Shown in pieces: positions 1-20,800 of a stretch of DNA of 64,000 nt (position 1 is the first letter of the stretch; the number at the start of each line of letters is the position of its first letter). The DNA lies in assembly GCA_904063045.1 (NCBI GenBank), contig CAJFCJ010000007.1, positions 3,727,404-3,791,403 on the forward strand, read 5' to 3'. This DNA comes from Dimorphilus gyrociliatus. Taxonomy: Eukaryota > Annelida > Polychaeta > Dinophilidae. The notes under the pieces are model-generated. The model was not told where the DNA came from and made no database searches. It saw only the letters and a program-made list of their open reading frames with translations. A program made the translations under genes and the position numbers.

Positions 1-232
1 ATTCGAAAAGAGCCATTGCTATTAAATTAACTCTATTTATTTTTATTGATTTAACTGCATAAAAGGCGAATTTTCGAAGTCTCAGAGCCCTGCTCCGCAT
101 TTTCACCCAAGTCTGACTCATTAGGATTAATACAAAAATTGAACAGTCTATACAGCTTCCCTACAAATTTGAGGGGAAACAAGTTGATGTTGAATAATGT
201 ATGAGTAACGTTTGCTAGTAGACGGCAAGATT
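1..232 (+). other. Presumed 5' leader/upstream of the HECW gene
   Basis: No coding segment is recognisable. It contains short ATGs followed quickly by stops and probably belongs to the 5' UTR or promoter-side sequence of the HECW gene, which continues beyond the window edge. Confidence 0.4.
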
Positions 233-8664
<8,432 letters not shown>

Positions 8665-8822
8665 TCTGTTTTACCTAACATTCCAATTACAACTGTCTTA
8701 TGCAACTAGCAGTGGTTATTTTAGTTTTTTTTTTGGTGCTTTCAGTTATTTTATAGTAGGAAACGGTTCAATTTTCAAAATTTACGCCGTAAAGGACTTT
8801 TTATCCCAAAAAGTTAATCAAC

Positions 8823-8828
8823 AATAAA
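8823..8828 (+). terminator. Poly(A) signal AATAAA of the HECW gene
   Basis: Canonical hexamer about 160 nt after the HECW stop codon, just before the convergent gene that ends at 8905 on the other strand. The spacing suggests a 3' UTR of roughly 180 nt. Confidence 0.6.
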
Positions 8829-8904
8829 CGAACTATACATTAAATTTCTCTTAATATATCATTATATTCAATATGTCGATCTATAATTTATAAATATACA
8901 TTTC

Positions 8905-11320
8905 CTATTGGGAAGAATTCGCTTCTTCTTCTGAAGAAGACACGTAGCTCATTGCTTCCTCCCAGGATACTTCTGACTTAGAAATTCTTGCTATTTCTTT
9001 CTTTGGCGGATGAGGCACCGCTATAAACTGAGCGAAATGCGTTGAGGGTAGAACGGCAATCCTTGGCTTCAGCATTGAATGGGCTAGATGAATACCTGCC
9101 GGTGTCACTATTTGTGCTCTAAAATGAGGAGCTCTTATAGCATTCTTCCTTCCATCTATATTTACCTGTTCGAGAAGTTTAAAATTCGACGACACATTAC
9201 AATTAATCGGCAATTTATCATTTTCCTTATCGGTGAAACCATTATTGTATTTAACGTTGAAATTGTTCAAACTCGAGATACCAGTATGTAAAGGTGAGAA
9301 GACTGCCGAACTTCTTTTGGCTTGAGAAATACTGGGAATCGGTAATTTATCTGGCAATTTTGGTTCAGGTTTAAGTGTACACTCCTCTTTTGATGATAGT
9401 TCTCGAGGCAACTTGACTTTGGTCAGAGCTTGATATTGCTTGGAACACTTCAAAAATTTACCTGTAAAATTTCGCAGGCGTAGATCTTTCGATACACCAT
9501 TTATGAATACTTCATAGTGATTTTCATTCAAAACACTTTTCGGTGTTATCATCACGTATTTTCCAGTGGACAGTTTGGTAATATGAGAATCTTCTTTTGC
9601 AGCATTTAAATTTTTCAACAATTCTTGAAAATCATTGTCGTCGCATTTAACAGTGGAAAAAACTCTTGCTTTATCTATTTCATTTAATGAAATCTGATAA
9701 ATAAACTTCGTAAAATCTTTTCTATATTCCATACAAATATCTCGAAAAATAGCAACAATATTCGGTTCTACAGTTGGATCAGGAATTTCGTTTTCCATTA
9801 GTTCGCTAACCTTAAATAACGCCGAGTTATCTTCTGTTTTGTCTACTGGACCTTCTATATCTTCGATTTGGTCAAGTTTAGGTTTTTCTAATATTTTAGA
9901 TAATTTTGGAATGAGAGGACTTTTACGCGAACATTTCTCTTTGACAACGGTATTTCCGGACTTTGCAGAGTCTTCTTTTGCCTTCGACCGTCTTAATATT
10001 GCGCATGTATGTCTTTTCAATTGAGGTTTCTTTTTTTCTATCTCACTGTTTAATATGAATTATAAAAGAAACCTGTGATAAATTAAAATATTGAAAAACT
10101 TACCAAACACAATGAAACATACAAGTTAATTTTCGACAATGTATAGTTAATCTTGGTATATCTTCTTTATTGGTTTTTAAACTCTTACATATACAACCTA
10201 GATAACAAAAACTCTTTTCGCAAACTGGATTCACTTTCTCTATCGAAAAATTTCTATCCTCATTATCATATGGCAAAAATTCCTCACGAGCTGATTTCGA
10301 TTTTTTCATTCGACGAGTTTCGGATACCTCAGAGGAATTGAATATTTTATGTAAATTTCTCTTTGGTAAAAATGGATCAGCCGTTTTGGCAATACAAGCT
10401 GCTAGATTCTTATTTATCTTTATCATAACAGTAGTAGCTCTAGATTTCTTTGGTTTGGTATACATATTGGCAATTTCATTGACATGATTCTTATAAAACT
10501 CTAAATTAGGCAATTCTTTAGCTACTAAGTTTTCCAATTTGCGTCTTCGAGTAGGTATTAATTTGGGATAGGACTCTAAAAGAACTTTAGCATCACCAGG
10601 GCTTAATAAGTCTTTCAGTGATTTAGGGGGCCGTTTAGTGAGATTATAATTACTCCAATAGCTGGCCGCCGATAGACTGGAATTCCAATAAAAAGTTACA
10701 TTATCTACCCTATCTATTTCAGGTTCCTCTACAATACAGTTTGCAGGGCTCGGAAACAAAGTAGAGGTGGAATAATTATCTGTCACTAGAGTAGTTTTGG
10801 CTCTTTTCTCTTTTGTAGGTTGACGTTTAACAGTTTCTGATTTTCTCCCTTTTGTTGATTTTCTTGCTTTTTTCACTATAGATTTTTTACCTTTTACACG
10901 CTTTTGTTTTTTTTCAATGAGAGGCGATTCTTGAGAATCATCCTCCAAAGAATATTCCTCAATATCAATTATATTAGTCGTTAAAGGCACATTTTTGGGA
11001 ATTTTGTCTTTTTCGTCTGGTTCACTCTCGTCTGTATTAACTAAGTTTATACTCTGGTTTTGGCATAACCTTGAGAATAAAGCCGGATCATGACGACCAT
11101 TGATATCAGGGTATATATGTATAATTTTCTGATTAATGTGAAAGTTAGGAGAGCCTGTGAAGATTTTATATGAGAAATTTGATTTCATAGTTAATGCTTC
11201 TTCGTTTTCGTCTTCTGAGGAAATAACAATAACACTATCGTTATCCTCGTCGCTACTTATCAAGTTAATAAAAGTGCTGCCGTCCGGCATTGACCCGAGT
11301 TCAGGAATTGGTGCTGCCAT
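8905..11320 (-). CDS. Nuclear protein with MGA-like cysteine cluster and tandem SUMO-interaction motifs
   Basis: Two exons, 11320-10104 and 10045-8905, joined across a 58-nt intron, give about 785 aa. The N-terminus has two adjacent hydrophobic-acidic SUMO-interaction-like motifs (FINLISSDED and VIVISSEDENEE, residues about 17-40). Lys/Arg-rich stretches around residues 145-185 look like nuclear signals. Residues about 370-410 form a Cys cluster: C-x3-C-x-C, then HC-x4-C-x3-C-x-C. Its last Cys is created exactly by the splice junction, which supports the intron. This pattern resembles the conserved cysteine domain I recall from the MAX-network regulator MGA. No T-box or bHLH-zipper is visible, so it is not a full MGA. 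An in-frame stop just upstream supports the ATG at 11320. Likely role: chromatin or transcription factor; function inferred only. A possible upstream 5' exon ends near 11439, where a GT donor lies on this strand. Confidence 0.7.
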
Positions 11321-11339
11321 TTTAAAAATAAGGCGTTAA

Positions 11340-13136
11340 TTTTAAATGCTTGATTGCTGAATACTAACTAAAACACATTCATATTTATGGCTAAGGCTAC
11401 AATAATGATAATTACAACTATTAAAATATAGATTTACCTTTCAAGTGAGTTTGTCGCTCCATGGATGAACCTTTGGCAGTCCTATATAATGATATCATAC
11501 ACAAAAAAATCTTGATTAACAAACGACTCACCCAAATAATTTTTTCATTACTTTCTTCTAAAATAGAACCAATTTATTAGAAGAACGGTGTAAAGAATTT
11601 GAAGGAAAAGAACCGTGAACGAGACATGCTAATCTTCCAAAGAACAATTTTTCCAATGAGCTGAAAAACAATTTAAGCTTCAAAAGAAGATTGCTATTTA
11701 AGGCCATTAGATTCTCTTTCTAATAAACTGAAACTTAAGTCTTAAAGAGGGTTAAAAATCATCCACACAAATCCTAAATTGCAACAGTTTATTTAGCCAC
11801 TAAGAACCTGTTCAAAGATGGCGGAGATTACACAATGTCAAAAAACATCCAAATAAGTGAAGCATTTTGATAATTAATTTTGAATAAAGTATACGAGAGT
11901 GATTAATAAGATGTAAATAAAAGTTAACAGTGAAAACTAGTACCTTTCATCAACAATTCTACAGAAATTAAAGTGGTATTTCTAAAAAGAGCGGGCACGT
12001 GTTTAAATAATGGACGTCTGGTCCAGTATTCCTTCTCTGGCCTTCATTTGGAAAATTCTATTATGTTCTATCACAAAAGTGATTTCAATATCATACAAAG
12101 TCAGCTCAATAATATGTTTAGAATATTTATCAATATATAATTAGCAAAGATTTAATATTTTTTGTAGAATAATTTTAATGTACTTGTATCAAATCTGATA
12201 TTATCGTTCAAAGTGCATGAAACAAAGGAATTTACTATTAAATTTAATTTATTACTATACTTTTGAGGTTCAATATGATTGAATGATAATAAAGAAGTAT
12301 ATTTACAAAGAGTAATATAAGAAAAAAGTAACCTATTTGGTAAAGTTATCTTAGAATGAGTTTGTTTAATTTTTGGCGGTAAATATTTAACTTTGTTCTT
12401 TTTCTTTCTTTCCTTCTTTTGATTCTTAACAAAATAAGAATATTGTATAATATATTACCTAATACATTAAATAAATCATTAGGGATGCCTTTTTAAGGTG
12501 GGAATTTTACTGTTTAGCAGTAGTTGTACAACCAGCGAATGAAATTCGAATACTGTACATACTATATATACTAATATATATATATATAGATATATTATGT
12601 ATGTCTAGGATTCTCAATCTTATTGTTAAATTAAGTGATGCTATGAGTCAAAACTTTTTTTGTGCTTGAATTTTATTTTTAGATTACTAAAATATTGTCA
12701 ATAGGGTTTATTCATATGATGTAGTGCTGTGCATGAATGTTGAAGAATGAGTCATCAAATTATTCGCTCTGATCGTGACGGGGTAAAGCTTTTGATTACT
12801 TTGAAAATTTAATTTCTATTTTTTGAGCATAGATTAATAGGTAAGGAGAGAGAATAGTTCTCTAAAAATAGCTTATCATTTATAAGGCTAACACAACTTA
12901 TTTTTTTCTAGCTAAAGGGTTCATCAACCTTTCGCAGAAATAATAATACATTTCGTTTCTTGTGGAGCATCTCTCTCTCTCTCTCTCTCTCTCTTAGTAT
13001 AGTTTCAGTCTTATCGTAAAGGATTATATACTATATAATATATATATTTTATAAATGCGTACTTGTGTGCAAATTTTTATCACTAATCATTGTTAGAAAG
13101 TTTACAACGTAATGTTCTAATGACGTAAACAAATAA
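11340..13136. other. Gene-free AT-rich stretch with CT microsatellite
   Basis: No gene recognised on either strand. A broken reading frame near 11560-11735 is too short to call. A (CT)n run lies at 12970-12994 and AT-rich runs near 12560-12600 and 13030-13050. The right part presumably includes the promoter of the small gene at 13137. Confidence 0.5.
12970..12994. repeat. (CT)n microsatellite
   Basis: About 12 perfect CT repeats in intergenic DNA. Confidence 0.9.
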
Positions 13137-13511
13137 ATGGTACAATTTCAAACTTTATATCAACAAATAATATCAAAGACAACCATGACTCATGCGATGA
13201 AAAAGGAAAGTAAACTCCGAAAGATAAAGAAAAAATTGGGTGCAACATACAAAATAAATAGATTAATTAGGTCGATTCTAAAGAATACTACTGGATTGGG
13301 TGGTACCAAGATTAGATTTTCGAAAAAAGTAATTCCAATGTTTACTGATAGTGGTAGAGATTTGTTAGAAAAGATTGCATTCAACTTAAAGGAAATGAGT
13401 AAAGATGAAGAAAACTTAAACTTAAACAATGCTAATATTGAATATTCGTGCATGAATGAAGATTTATATAGAGCAATTAAACTAACTAGACAAGAATATC
13501 CGCTATTGTAG
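13137..13511 (+). CDS. Small intronless basic protein, possible divergent H2A/H2B-like histone fold
   Basis: Single open frame of 124 aa with a good stop and a poly(A) hexamer 109 nt later. It has no internal intron, unlike nearly every neighbour. Residues 22-45 are Lys/Arg-rich. The order that follows suits a histone fold: helix INRLIRSILKN (40-50), a loop with Gly and basic residues (51-64), a long amphipathic helix VIPMFTDSGRDLLEKIAF (65-82) and a last helix NEDLYRAIKL (107-116). The long helix and the terminal segment resemble H2B (MNSFVNDIFERIA) and H2A (RHLQLAIRN) respectively. Both loops are longer than in core histones, so the match is weak. A testis or variant histone is one option; a TAF- or CENP-like histone-fold protein or an unrelated helical protein are others. 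That it is a real gene is more likely than the family call. Confidence 0.5.
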   Translation: MVQFQTLYQQIISKTTMTHAMKKESKLRKIKKKLGATYKINRLIRSILKNTTGLGGTKIRFSKKVIPMFTDSGRDLLEKIAFNLKEMSKDEENLNLNNANIEYSCMNEDLYRAIKLTRQEYPLL

Positions 13512-13619
13512 AAATTATATTTATGAACTATTCATCAAGATATAGAAACAATATAATCTGTATACTGTATGCATTAAAATATTGCGCTTATATATTATAA
13601 TTCATAATCGTGAGTGTCT

Positions 13620-13625
13620 AATAAA
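13620..13625 (+). terminator. Poly(A) signal AATAAA of the small intronless gene
   Basis: Hexamer 109 nt downstream of the stop at 13511. It suggests a polyadenylated transcript rather than a replication-type histone mRNA with a stem-loop; no such stem-loop was seen. Confidence 0.5.
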
Positions 13626-13815
13626 TAAAAATCCATTAAGATGAGATAACTATTAACCGTTTGACATTGAGACATTTCCACCACAAGAGTATGATCAGTT
13701 TTGACTAGCGATGGCGAACTTGGTCTATAAAAAGAATAAACACGGATATATATATATACATGTGTAAGAGGTAATGAAAATATAATTAACTATAGGATGA
13801 CTATTAGAAAGGACC

Positions 13816-15517
13816 TTACACAGAGTAAGTTTTATAGAAGGCTGAAGGCTCTTTCAGAATTTTGTGATAAACATAAAGACGTATTCTAAATGATATAAAG
13901 TATATATAATAAATATGTATAGTGATGATATAATATACAAACCTCTTTCTAATAATTGTTAAATTTTCTTCCTCATTGATTATCTGATTGTAAAAATATA
14001 GCTCTTCATCAATATTATCCTTAAATAGGTTTGTATAGTAATTCCATACTAAAGTATTTATATCCTTCGAATCTCTAACACTAGTGCATTCAGATTTCGT
14101 ATTGGTACTGAGACAGCGAATGGTTAATATACCATTTTGATTAATGAAAATGTCACTTTTTGAAATTTCTAGGGAACTTTTCTTTCCTAATAAGTAATCA
14201 ATTGCAGATAGAATTCCATAGATATATTGTAATAACAATAAACCACATATTCCGTAATAAATGCAATCCGAGTACTTTGACTGATAGTGCTGTACAAAAG
14301 ATTCTAAGGTTGCTGGATAATAGTCTGTAATAGTTTTAAAATATTTGCTTCCGTCCCGTAAAAACATATCGCAAAAATACAATTTTTCAACGTTTTGATG
14401 GTTCAACGATCGCATGAACGATAATCTAAGAATGCTCTGTGAATTACATTCTTCATTCTGTAAAAATCATTGAAAAAAATTACAAACAATAAGACAGGAA
14501 AGCAAGAATGAAATCAAATAACTGTTGCCTACCATATAAACAAACATGTATTTATGGAATTTTATCTTTTCTTTAAGAACGACTCCATTACTGAATTCTC
14601 TTTTCGAATGTAATCGATATCGCTTAATAATTTGATAATTTTTAAGTATTGATTCTTTTGGAAAAGGACTTCGTAAAATTTCGAATTCGGAGATATTTCC
14701 TAAGAAAAAGTTTATAACTTCTTTTTTCTTTACTTTATTCCCATTAGAACCATCGTCTTCGTGTAAACGTTTCACAAAACCTTGAATAGTCTCCGTTGAC
14801 TTTGAAACTCCTTGGAAAAGATAAAAGTCTTGCAATATTCGTTATCATGTAAAGTGTAGTATATAATTTATAACTTTATAAAACTTTCTTAATTTGAAAA
14901 TATCTAAAATGAAACTCTAACCTGTTTTTCCTTTCTTAAGCACTTCTATCACATCTGTATAATTTCTCTTTGTAGCTTCCATTAATGGCGTTCTACCTTG
15001 ATTATTCACCTCCTTTTCAGTAGCTCCGTAACTGAGTAGGATCTGTAAAATTAAATTGTTAACGGACAAGTAAAATTTTTTAATAAAAAGGGATTAAACT
15101 AGTCCTTACCTTACAGACATTTGTTAATCCTTTCACACTAGCACAATGTAGAGCAGTATCATTATTCTCATTTAGAATGTTGACATTAGCATCTCTGTAT
15201 ATAAACTTTATGCAATTATAATTCTTAATTATGTAGATCACGCACCTTGATAATAATATCTCTATAGCCTGTTCATTTTGCAATACTATAGCTACTTGAA
15301 GAAATGGAAGTCCAGTTTGAGTACATTTAAAATTAGGATTAAATCCTAATTCTAAAATAAACTTCAATATTACGTTATAGAAACGAATTATGCACCAATG
15401 AATAGCACAATATCTGAAGTCATTATCCACTGAATAAAGATTACCTTTGCCCATTTTCAAAAGTTCATATACGTAGTTCTCTGGAGTTTTCTTCCTGATC
15501 AGTTCAGCTATGTTCAT
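13816..15517 (-). CDS. Ankyrin-repeat pseudokinase, RNase L/IRE1-like kinase homology without nuclease
   Basis: Six exons (15517-15246, 15194-15110, 15042-14922, 14810-14533, 14457-13943, 13885-13816) give about 446 aa. Residues about 1-160 are ankyrin repeats (GLPFLQVAIVLQNEQAIEIL; DTALHCASVKGLTNVCKI; GRTPLMEATKRNYTDVIEVL). The rest has protein-kinase organisation: a beta3-like GVVLKEKIKFH, a helix C-like segment, and TDYYPATLESFVQ. That last segment matches the ATL-x-(D/E)-(Y/F)-V stretch shared by IRE1 and RNase L kinases. The HRD loop reads LEISKSDIFINQNG and no DFG is present, so catalysis is unlikely. The protein stops right after a kinase C-lobe-like tail, and no KEN ribonuclease domain is visible downstream. 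Ankyrin then pseudokinase is the order seen in RNase L. Alternatives are another ankyrin kinase of the tyrosine-kinase-like group or a decaying paralog. Exon phases all agree. Confidence 0.75.
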
Positions 15518-16754
15518 ATTGCCAGAAGCTAGTTAGCATTTGAAAGAGTTAGACTTAATATTACGGAAGAAAATATTTTTGTGACAAAAAAAATTCATGT
15601 TAACTTTGAAGACACTGTTTTTTTTTCAATTCTAAAGAAATAGACTTATCATGCGGTTGCCTGTTATAGAAATATAATATAAATCTATAGAATAAATATC
15701 GTTAGTCATTGTTATTAGGTCAGAAGATGGATTTTAGAAACAAAACAGAAACTTTTCGCGCCAAATTATTACATATCGAATTTACGGAAACCATAAGTGA
15801 TAAAAAGAATATCTTTTAATATCTATAATCTAACCGATAAAACGTTAATCTATATTCAGTATACTTTTAGCTACTTAAATAGGATTATTGATTTCATTTC
15901 TGAATATTATAGAAAATATCATAAATGTATGATTAACATAAACTAAGATAATCTTTAGGCCAGTCATTACATTATTATACTGATATGATAAAAAAATTAC
16001 AAATATAATAGTTATAATAAAATCCATTTAAGATACGATAAATATTAAGAAAACTCCTACGAAATATAAATAAAATATGGAGGATTTCGTTTGTATCTCT
16101 TGAAGTTCTCTCTCTTTTAAATAGAAAAATGAATTGAAACTACCTCTTGAATTATAATCAAGCAATAGCAGTTTTGGATTTTATCCTCCTCCGAAATAAA
16201 TTAGAAGAAAACTCTCATATCTGAGTGTTGAATGATTCTCTGAGGCTCTGACCCGGAAGAAAATAACGTATCTAAAACGCATTAGAATAGTAAGGAGAGT
16301 ATTGAAAAGACTTAGGGCAAAAAAAATGAATAATATTAAAAATTACGCTGTTAAATAATTTTTAAATATCACTGGTCAGTCAAAATATCGAAATATAGAG
16401 TAGGTTTGTAAATTGAAGGAAAATGCTATAAAAATTATATTTTCCCGCCAAATATACAGGGGAGTATCCGGAACCAGGCTACAATATAGACTATTAGCAC
16501 TTCCGGTGTGTTTATTTTGTACAGACAAAATACCAACATATGTACATACAGAAGGATCTATAGTCTTTTGATGTAAACTACACGTGACTTAGGCACTGGA
16601 CTGTAAACAGCACTTTTTCGCACAATCAATAGGTAATTATATGAAGGGGCAAACTGATATACAATAGGAAACACCTTCTATCTGCATTAGTCATATAATT
16701 TTGCCAGTTTGGCCTGCTTAGAGCATAATTTTAGTAGTATTTACAGAGTAGATC
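15518..16754. other. Bidirectional intergenic region between ankyrin-pseudokinase and formin genes
   Basis: Divergent genes start at either end (15517 minus, 16755 plus), so both promoters lie here. Very AT-rich; no gene or obvious element found. Confidence 0.5.
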
Positions 16755-17770
16755 ATGAAGTCGGGTAAAACTCGCAAAGATGTCAATAAATTGACAATAG
16801 ACCCTCCTTTACAAAATGTCACTACACCAACATCAAATTCTGTGGCAATGTCTAATCTCGCTGAAGATGAGGTCCGGAATCAGTTTAAGTATATGGCTCA
16901 GGTAGTAAATTTTGAAACAAATTTTTTATCAAGATAATTAAAATGGAAATTTTTTCAACAGAATAAAATGAATATTCAACCAAATCAAGTTGAAAAAATG
17001 CTACAAATGTATAAGAAAGAAAAATTATATGAATTGATACAAATTTATGTAAATAAGGAAATTAAAATAAAACAGAGTTAAAAATTTAAAGCCTAATTAC
17101 AGGAAACAAAAGAGAAAGATGATTCTTTTCAACCGAAATACTATTTGGACCAATTAGCAACTCATTACGACGTTGAATCACAAAAGAAGGTATTTATACA
17201 TTGTTTTGTTTTTTTTAAATACCACTTTGACAACCTGCTTGTCTATTTTGTAAAAGTACTAGAAAGGATAGCATAGATTTTTTTTCCTTAACAATCAACC
17301 AACTCTTTAATTTTTTTTCCTCTATGTATATATGTATATAAATATAGAATTTATATACACTATATACAATTCTCTGCAATGTTGTCTTTATGCAAATTAT
17401 AGATATTTAGATATTTCCTTTAGAATAACAAACATTTTTTTTAGCAGTCCATCATAACCTTGTAGTTTAACCAAAAAAAAAAACATATATGAGACAATAT
17501 AACCATTATTTTAAATTTGTTCAGTTTTTGATTAAAAACACGTGCATACGCAGACAAAAAGTTCGCTGTTGTGTACATCAAGATCAAACGTGAGTTAAAT
17601 TCTATAAAAAAAAAAGTACAAACAAAAAAAAACAAACAATCCTATTTCGTCTAATGGTCGAATTATTATGTATATTTGAATTAGTTAGAAAATACGTCCT
17701 TTCGCTTAATTTTCGTGTGTGTGTGTGAAACAATTGTATACTAATATATAAAATCTATATATATATAAAG

Positions 17771-17828
<58 letters not shown>

Positions 17829-20800
17829 TTGCATTCATTCCATCTGTTTATGGGAGAAAACCAATTGTTTTGTAGTGTAGTCATATTGCCTTTTGATTTT
17901 TATTAAATGCCACATTGTTATTAAAATAAAGCAAAAAAAAACTTTTAGTGCTATTTGCCAAAATACTTATAACATTAATATTCAGATTAAGAATGTTTGT
18001 TTTTTATAAGCGTAGTCACAATATATTGATGATGTTAGATGTTTTGAATAATATTAATTGTTGTGGCCTCTAGACAACACTATTTTTCGCTTTGTTTGCC
18101 TTTGATTATCTATATTTCAGGCTGACGATCTTCTATAAATTTCGTCGTTCTATTTTGATATTTTTTGCTGTGTTGAATGAAGCCTTATGATACCTATTAA
18201 TTATCATATATACACACCTATTTATGGCTTTTTAGTTTTTTATTTTTTTTTTTACAACTACTAAAAGACATATATCTAATATTTTTTGTTGTTATTTCGG
18301 TTCTTATTTCATTTCATCTTCCTATCTCCCCTCTACTTTCCAAACTGAACTTACCAATAGAACCGGAAACATTCGGCAACGAAAGTAACAACGACGGTGC
18401 TAAAAGAACTCGAAATTTGCCTTCGAACTTATTCTGTCAAGTAAAGTTATTTTACATTGAAAAGCAGATTAATTATAAACGTATTCATTGATTTCTAATA
18501 CAATTTTGTTTGCTACAGTTGGGTGTCGCAATTTCTGGATCGAGATCAAGGTCTATGTATTCTAATAGATTTTATGGAATGGTCTTTATCGCATCTAATG
18601 TATAACTATTTATATATGAAATAACAAATACTTCTTATGTATTATTCTATTATAAACAAATAAAAGGCACTCCGATTGGAGGAAGACAGAAAAGAGGAAA
18701 CGCCAAACAGTTTTACAGTGTGTTGGAGAACCGGAAGATGACGTTTATTGGTGTGTTAAGTGTATTAGAGCTATTATGAATAGTGGTATAGGATTTCCTA
18801 AAGTGTATAATAATCAGCGTTGTTTGAAGAATATCACACAATGCCTTATGCATAACAATCATAGGTATGAAATTTCAGACTGATGCTATTTTAAGAATTC
18901 CGATACAATTAATTGTTAACTTTTTATTTTTGTAGAGCTAAATCTTTAGTCCTTGAAGTATTAACTGCTATAAGCCTAGTAAATGGATGCCATGAAAAAT
19001 TACTAGAGGCTTTCGATCATTTTAAAAAAGTTATAATCCTTCGTTATTTTTCCATTTGAAATGATAATTCCTTTATATTATTAACGTTAGATAATTTTTA
19101 ATAGACCTTCAAGGAGAAACTTCGTTTCGAGACATTGGTCGATTCCTGTAGACATATATTCTCTCATGAGAGGACGTACGACGAACATGAATTAGAGTAT
19201 TTGGTATATATTTTTCATTTGATATAAAACGATATATGCCATGTATATATTAATTACAAACAAATTAGTTATTTTTCATTTGTTCTCTTTATTTATCTAG
19301 AAAGCAGCAGTACAATTCATCAATATATTTGTACATACAACCGATGACATGCAGTTTAGAATTTATTTACAACACGAATTCCTTCAAGTTGATTTTGATT
19401 CTTTTCTAAATGTAAGTCTTTCTGACATGATTAATTAAATTTAAATTATTTATAATTGCTATCTTATGAATTTTTTTAATTGAAATCTTTTCCATCTATT
19501 TAGAATGTTTTACAAAGAGGAAATCAAGAAACTTTAAGTCAATATGCTCAAGCTTATTTAGGTAATTTAGTAAATGTCGAAGAGTTAATAAAGGACGCTG
19601 AAGAGAAAAGGGATGTTTTAGCCGAGAACGCTGAGCTTAAAGAGAAGTGTGAATTTGTAAGTTGTATTAACGATAGTATTTTTTAGAAATACTATTAATA
19701 ATTGATATAATAACGATATTACCTAATTAAACAGCAAGTCGAAAATATTCAATTTATGAAAGAAGAAAATCTTAGAATACAAGAATTGTTCGAAAAATCT
19801 CAAAATGAAAAGGAAACAGTTGAAAAGGAGAAAGAATCATTATCTGTAAGGACAAAAATGCTAATTTATTATTCGTATGTTTTATTTATATTATTAATTT
19901 TGGTATTTTTAAAATTAATTAGGCCAAGTTGAATGCTCTAGAAAGTCTGCTGAGTGACAAGGATGCTGAAATAAGAAAAACTCAAAGTGTACATGAAGAA
20001 AGTATGAAAGAATTGCTGAAAGCTAGAGGTAAAGTATATTAAAGGCAAAGGCTGATGAAAAATTAATTTTATTACCTTTTAGAATCTCTTAGGGATTTTA
20101 ATTCAAAGTCCACAAAAAGCAATGATACTGCTGTCAACAACACTGGAACTTATGTTAAACCAAACTCTAATAAAAGTGGTCAAACTCCTCAACCAATTCC
20201 AAGATCTGCTGCCCCTCCACCTCCACCACCCCCTCCCCCACCAGGGCCGCCACCGCCTCCAGGTGGTGGTATTCCCCCACCTCCCCCACCACCAGGTGGG
20301 CTTCCTCTTCCAGGTTAAACAAAATGATATTCTATTTGAGCAAACATAGAAAAGAATAAAAAGAAATATTTAATTGTTTTTCAGGAGCAAATATAACTTT
20401 AAAGAGAACATTAACTTCAAAAGCCAGACTGTCAACAATACATGTTCAATCGGTTCCAATGAGACTTGTTGCAAATTCTATATTTTCTCAATTGGATGAT
20501 GAAAAAGTTGCCAAAAATGATAAACTCTTTGATACTGCCATTCTCGAGACCATGTTTAAGGAACCAGAGACTAGAGGCCGAAGTGTCATCAGTCAAGCTA
20601 ATGATTTTGTTAACGAAGAAATAACGCCTTACGGCACTATTTCGAAGAAGAAGGCCACTACCCTTAAGGCTGATAAACAACGAAACGTCGGTATATCGAT
20701 GCGCAGGTTGCCGGCAATAAAGGATCTTATTGAATATATCACCAAGTATGATATCGAAAAAATTTCCACGGAAACTCTTACTATTCTACTGGAAGTACTT

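Noticed and set aside
11560-11735. Broken frame reading like LLEERCKEFEGKEP with an early stop
   Set aside because: Too short and interrupted; no family recognised, so not called a pseudogene.
12779-13000. Search for transposons, CRISPR arrays and rRNA across gaps such as this
   Set aside because: Only microsatellites were seen; no repeat-spacer pattern or conserved RNA sequence.
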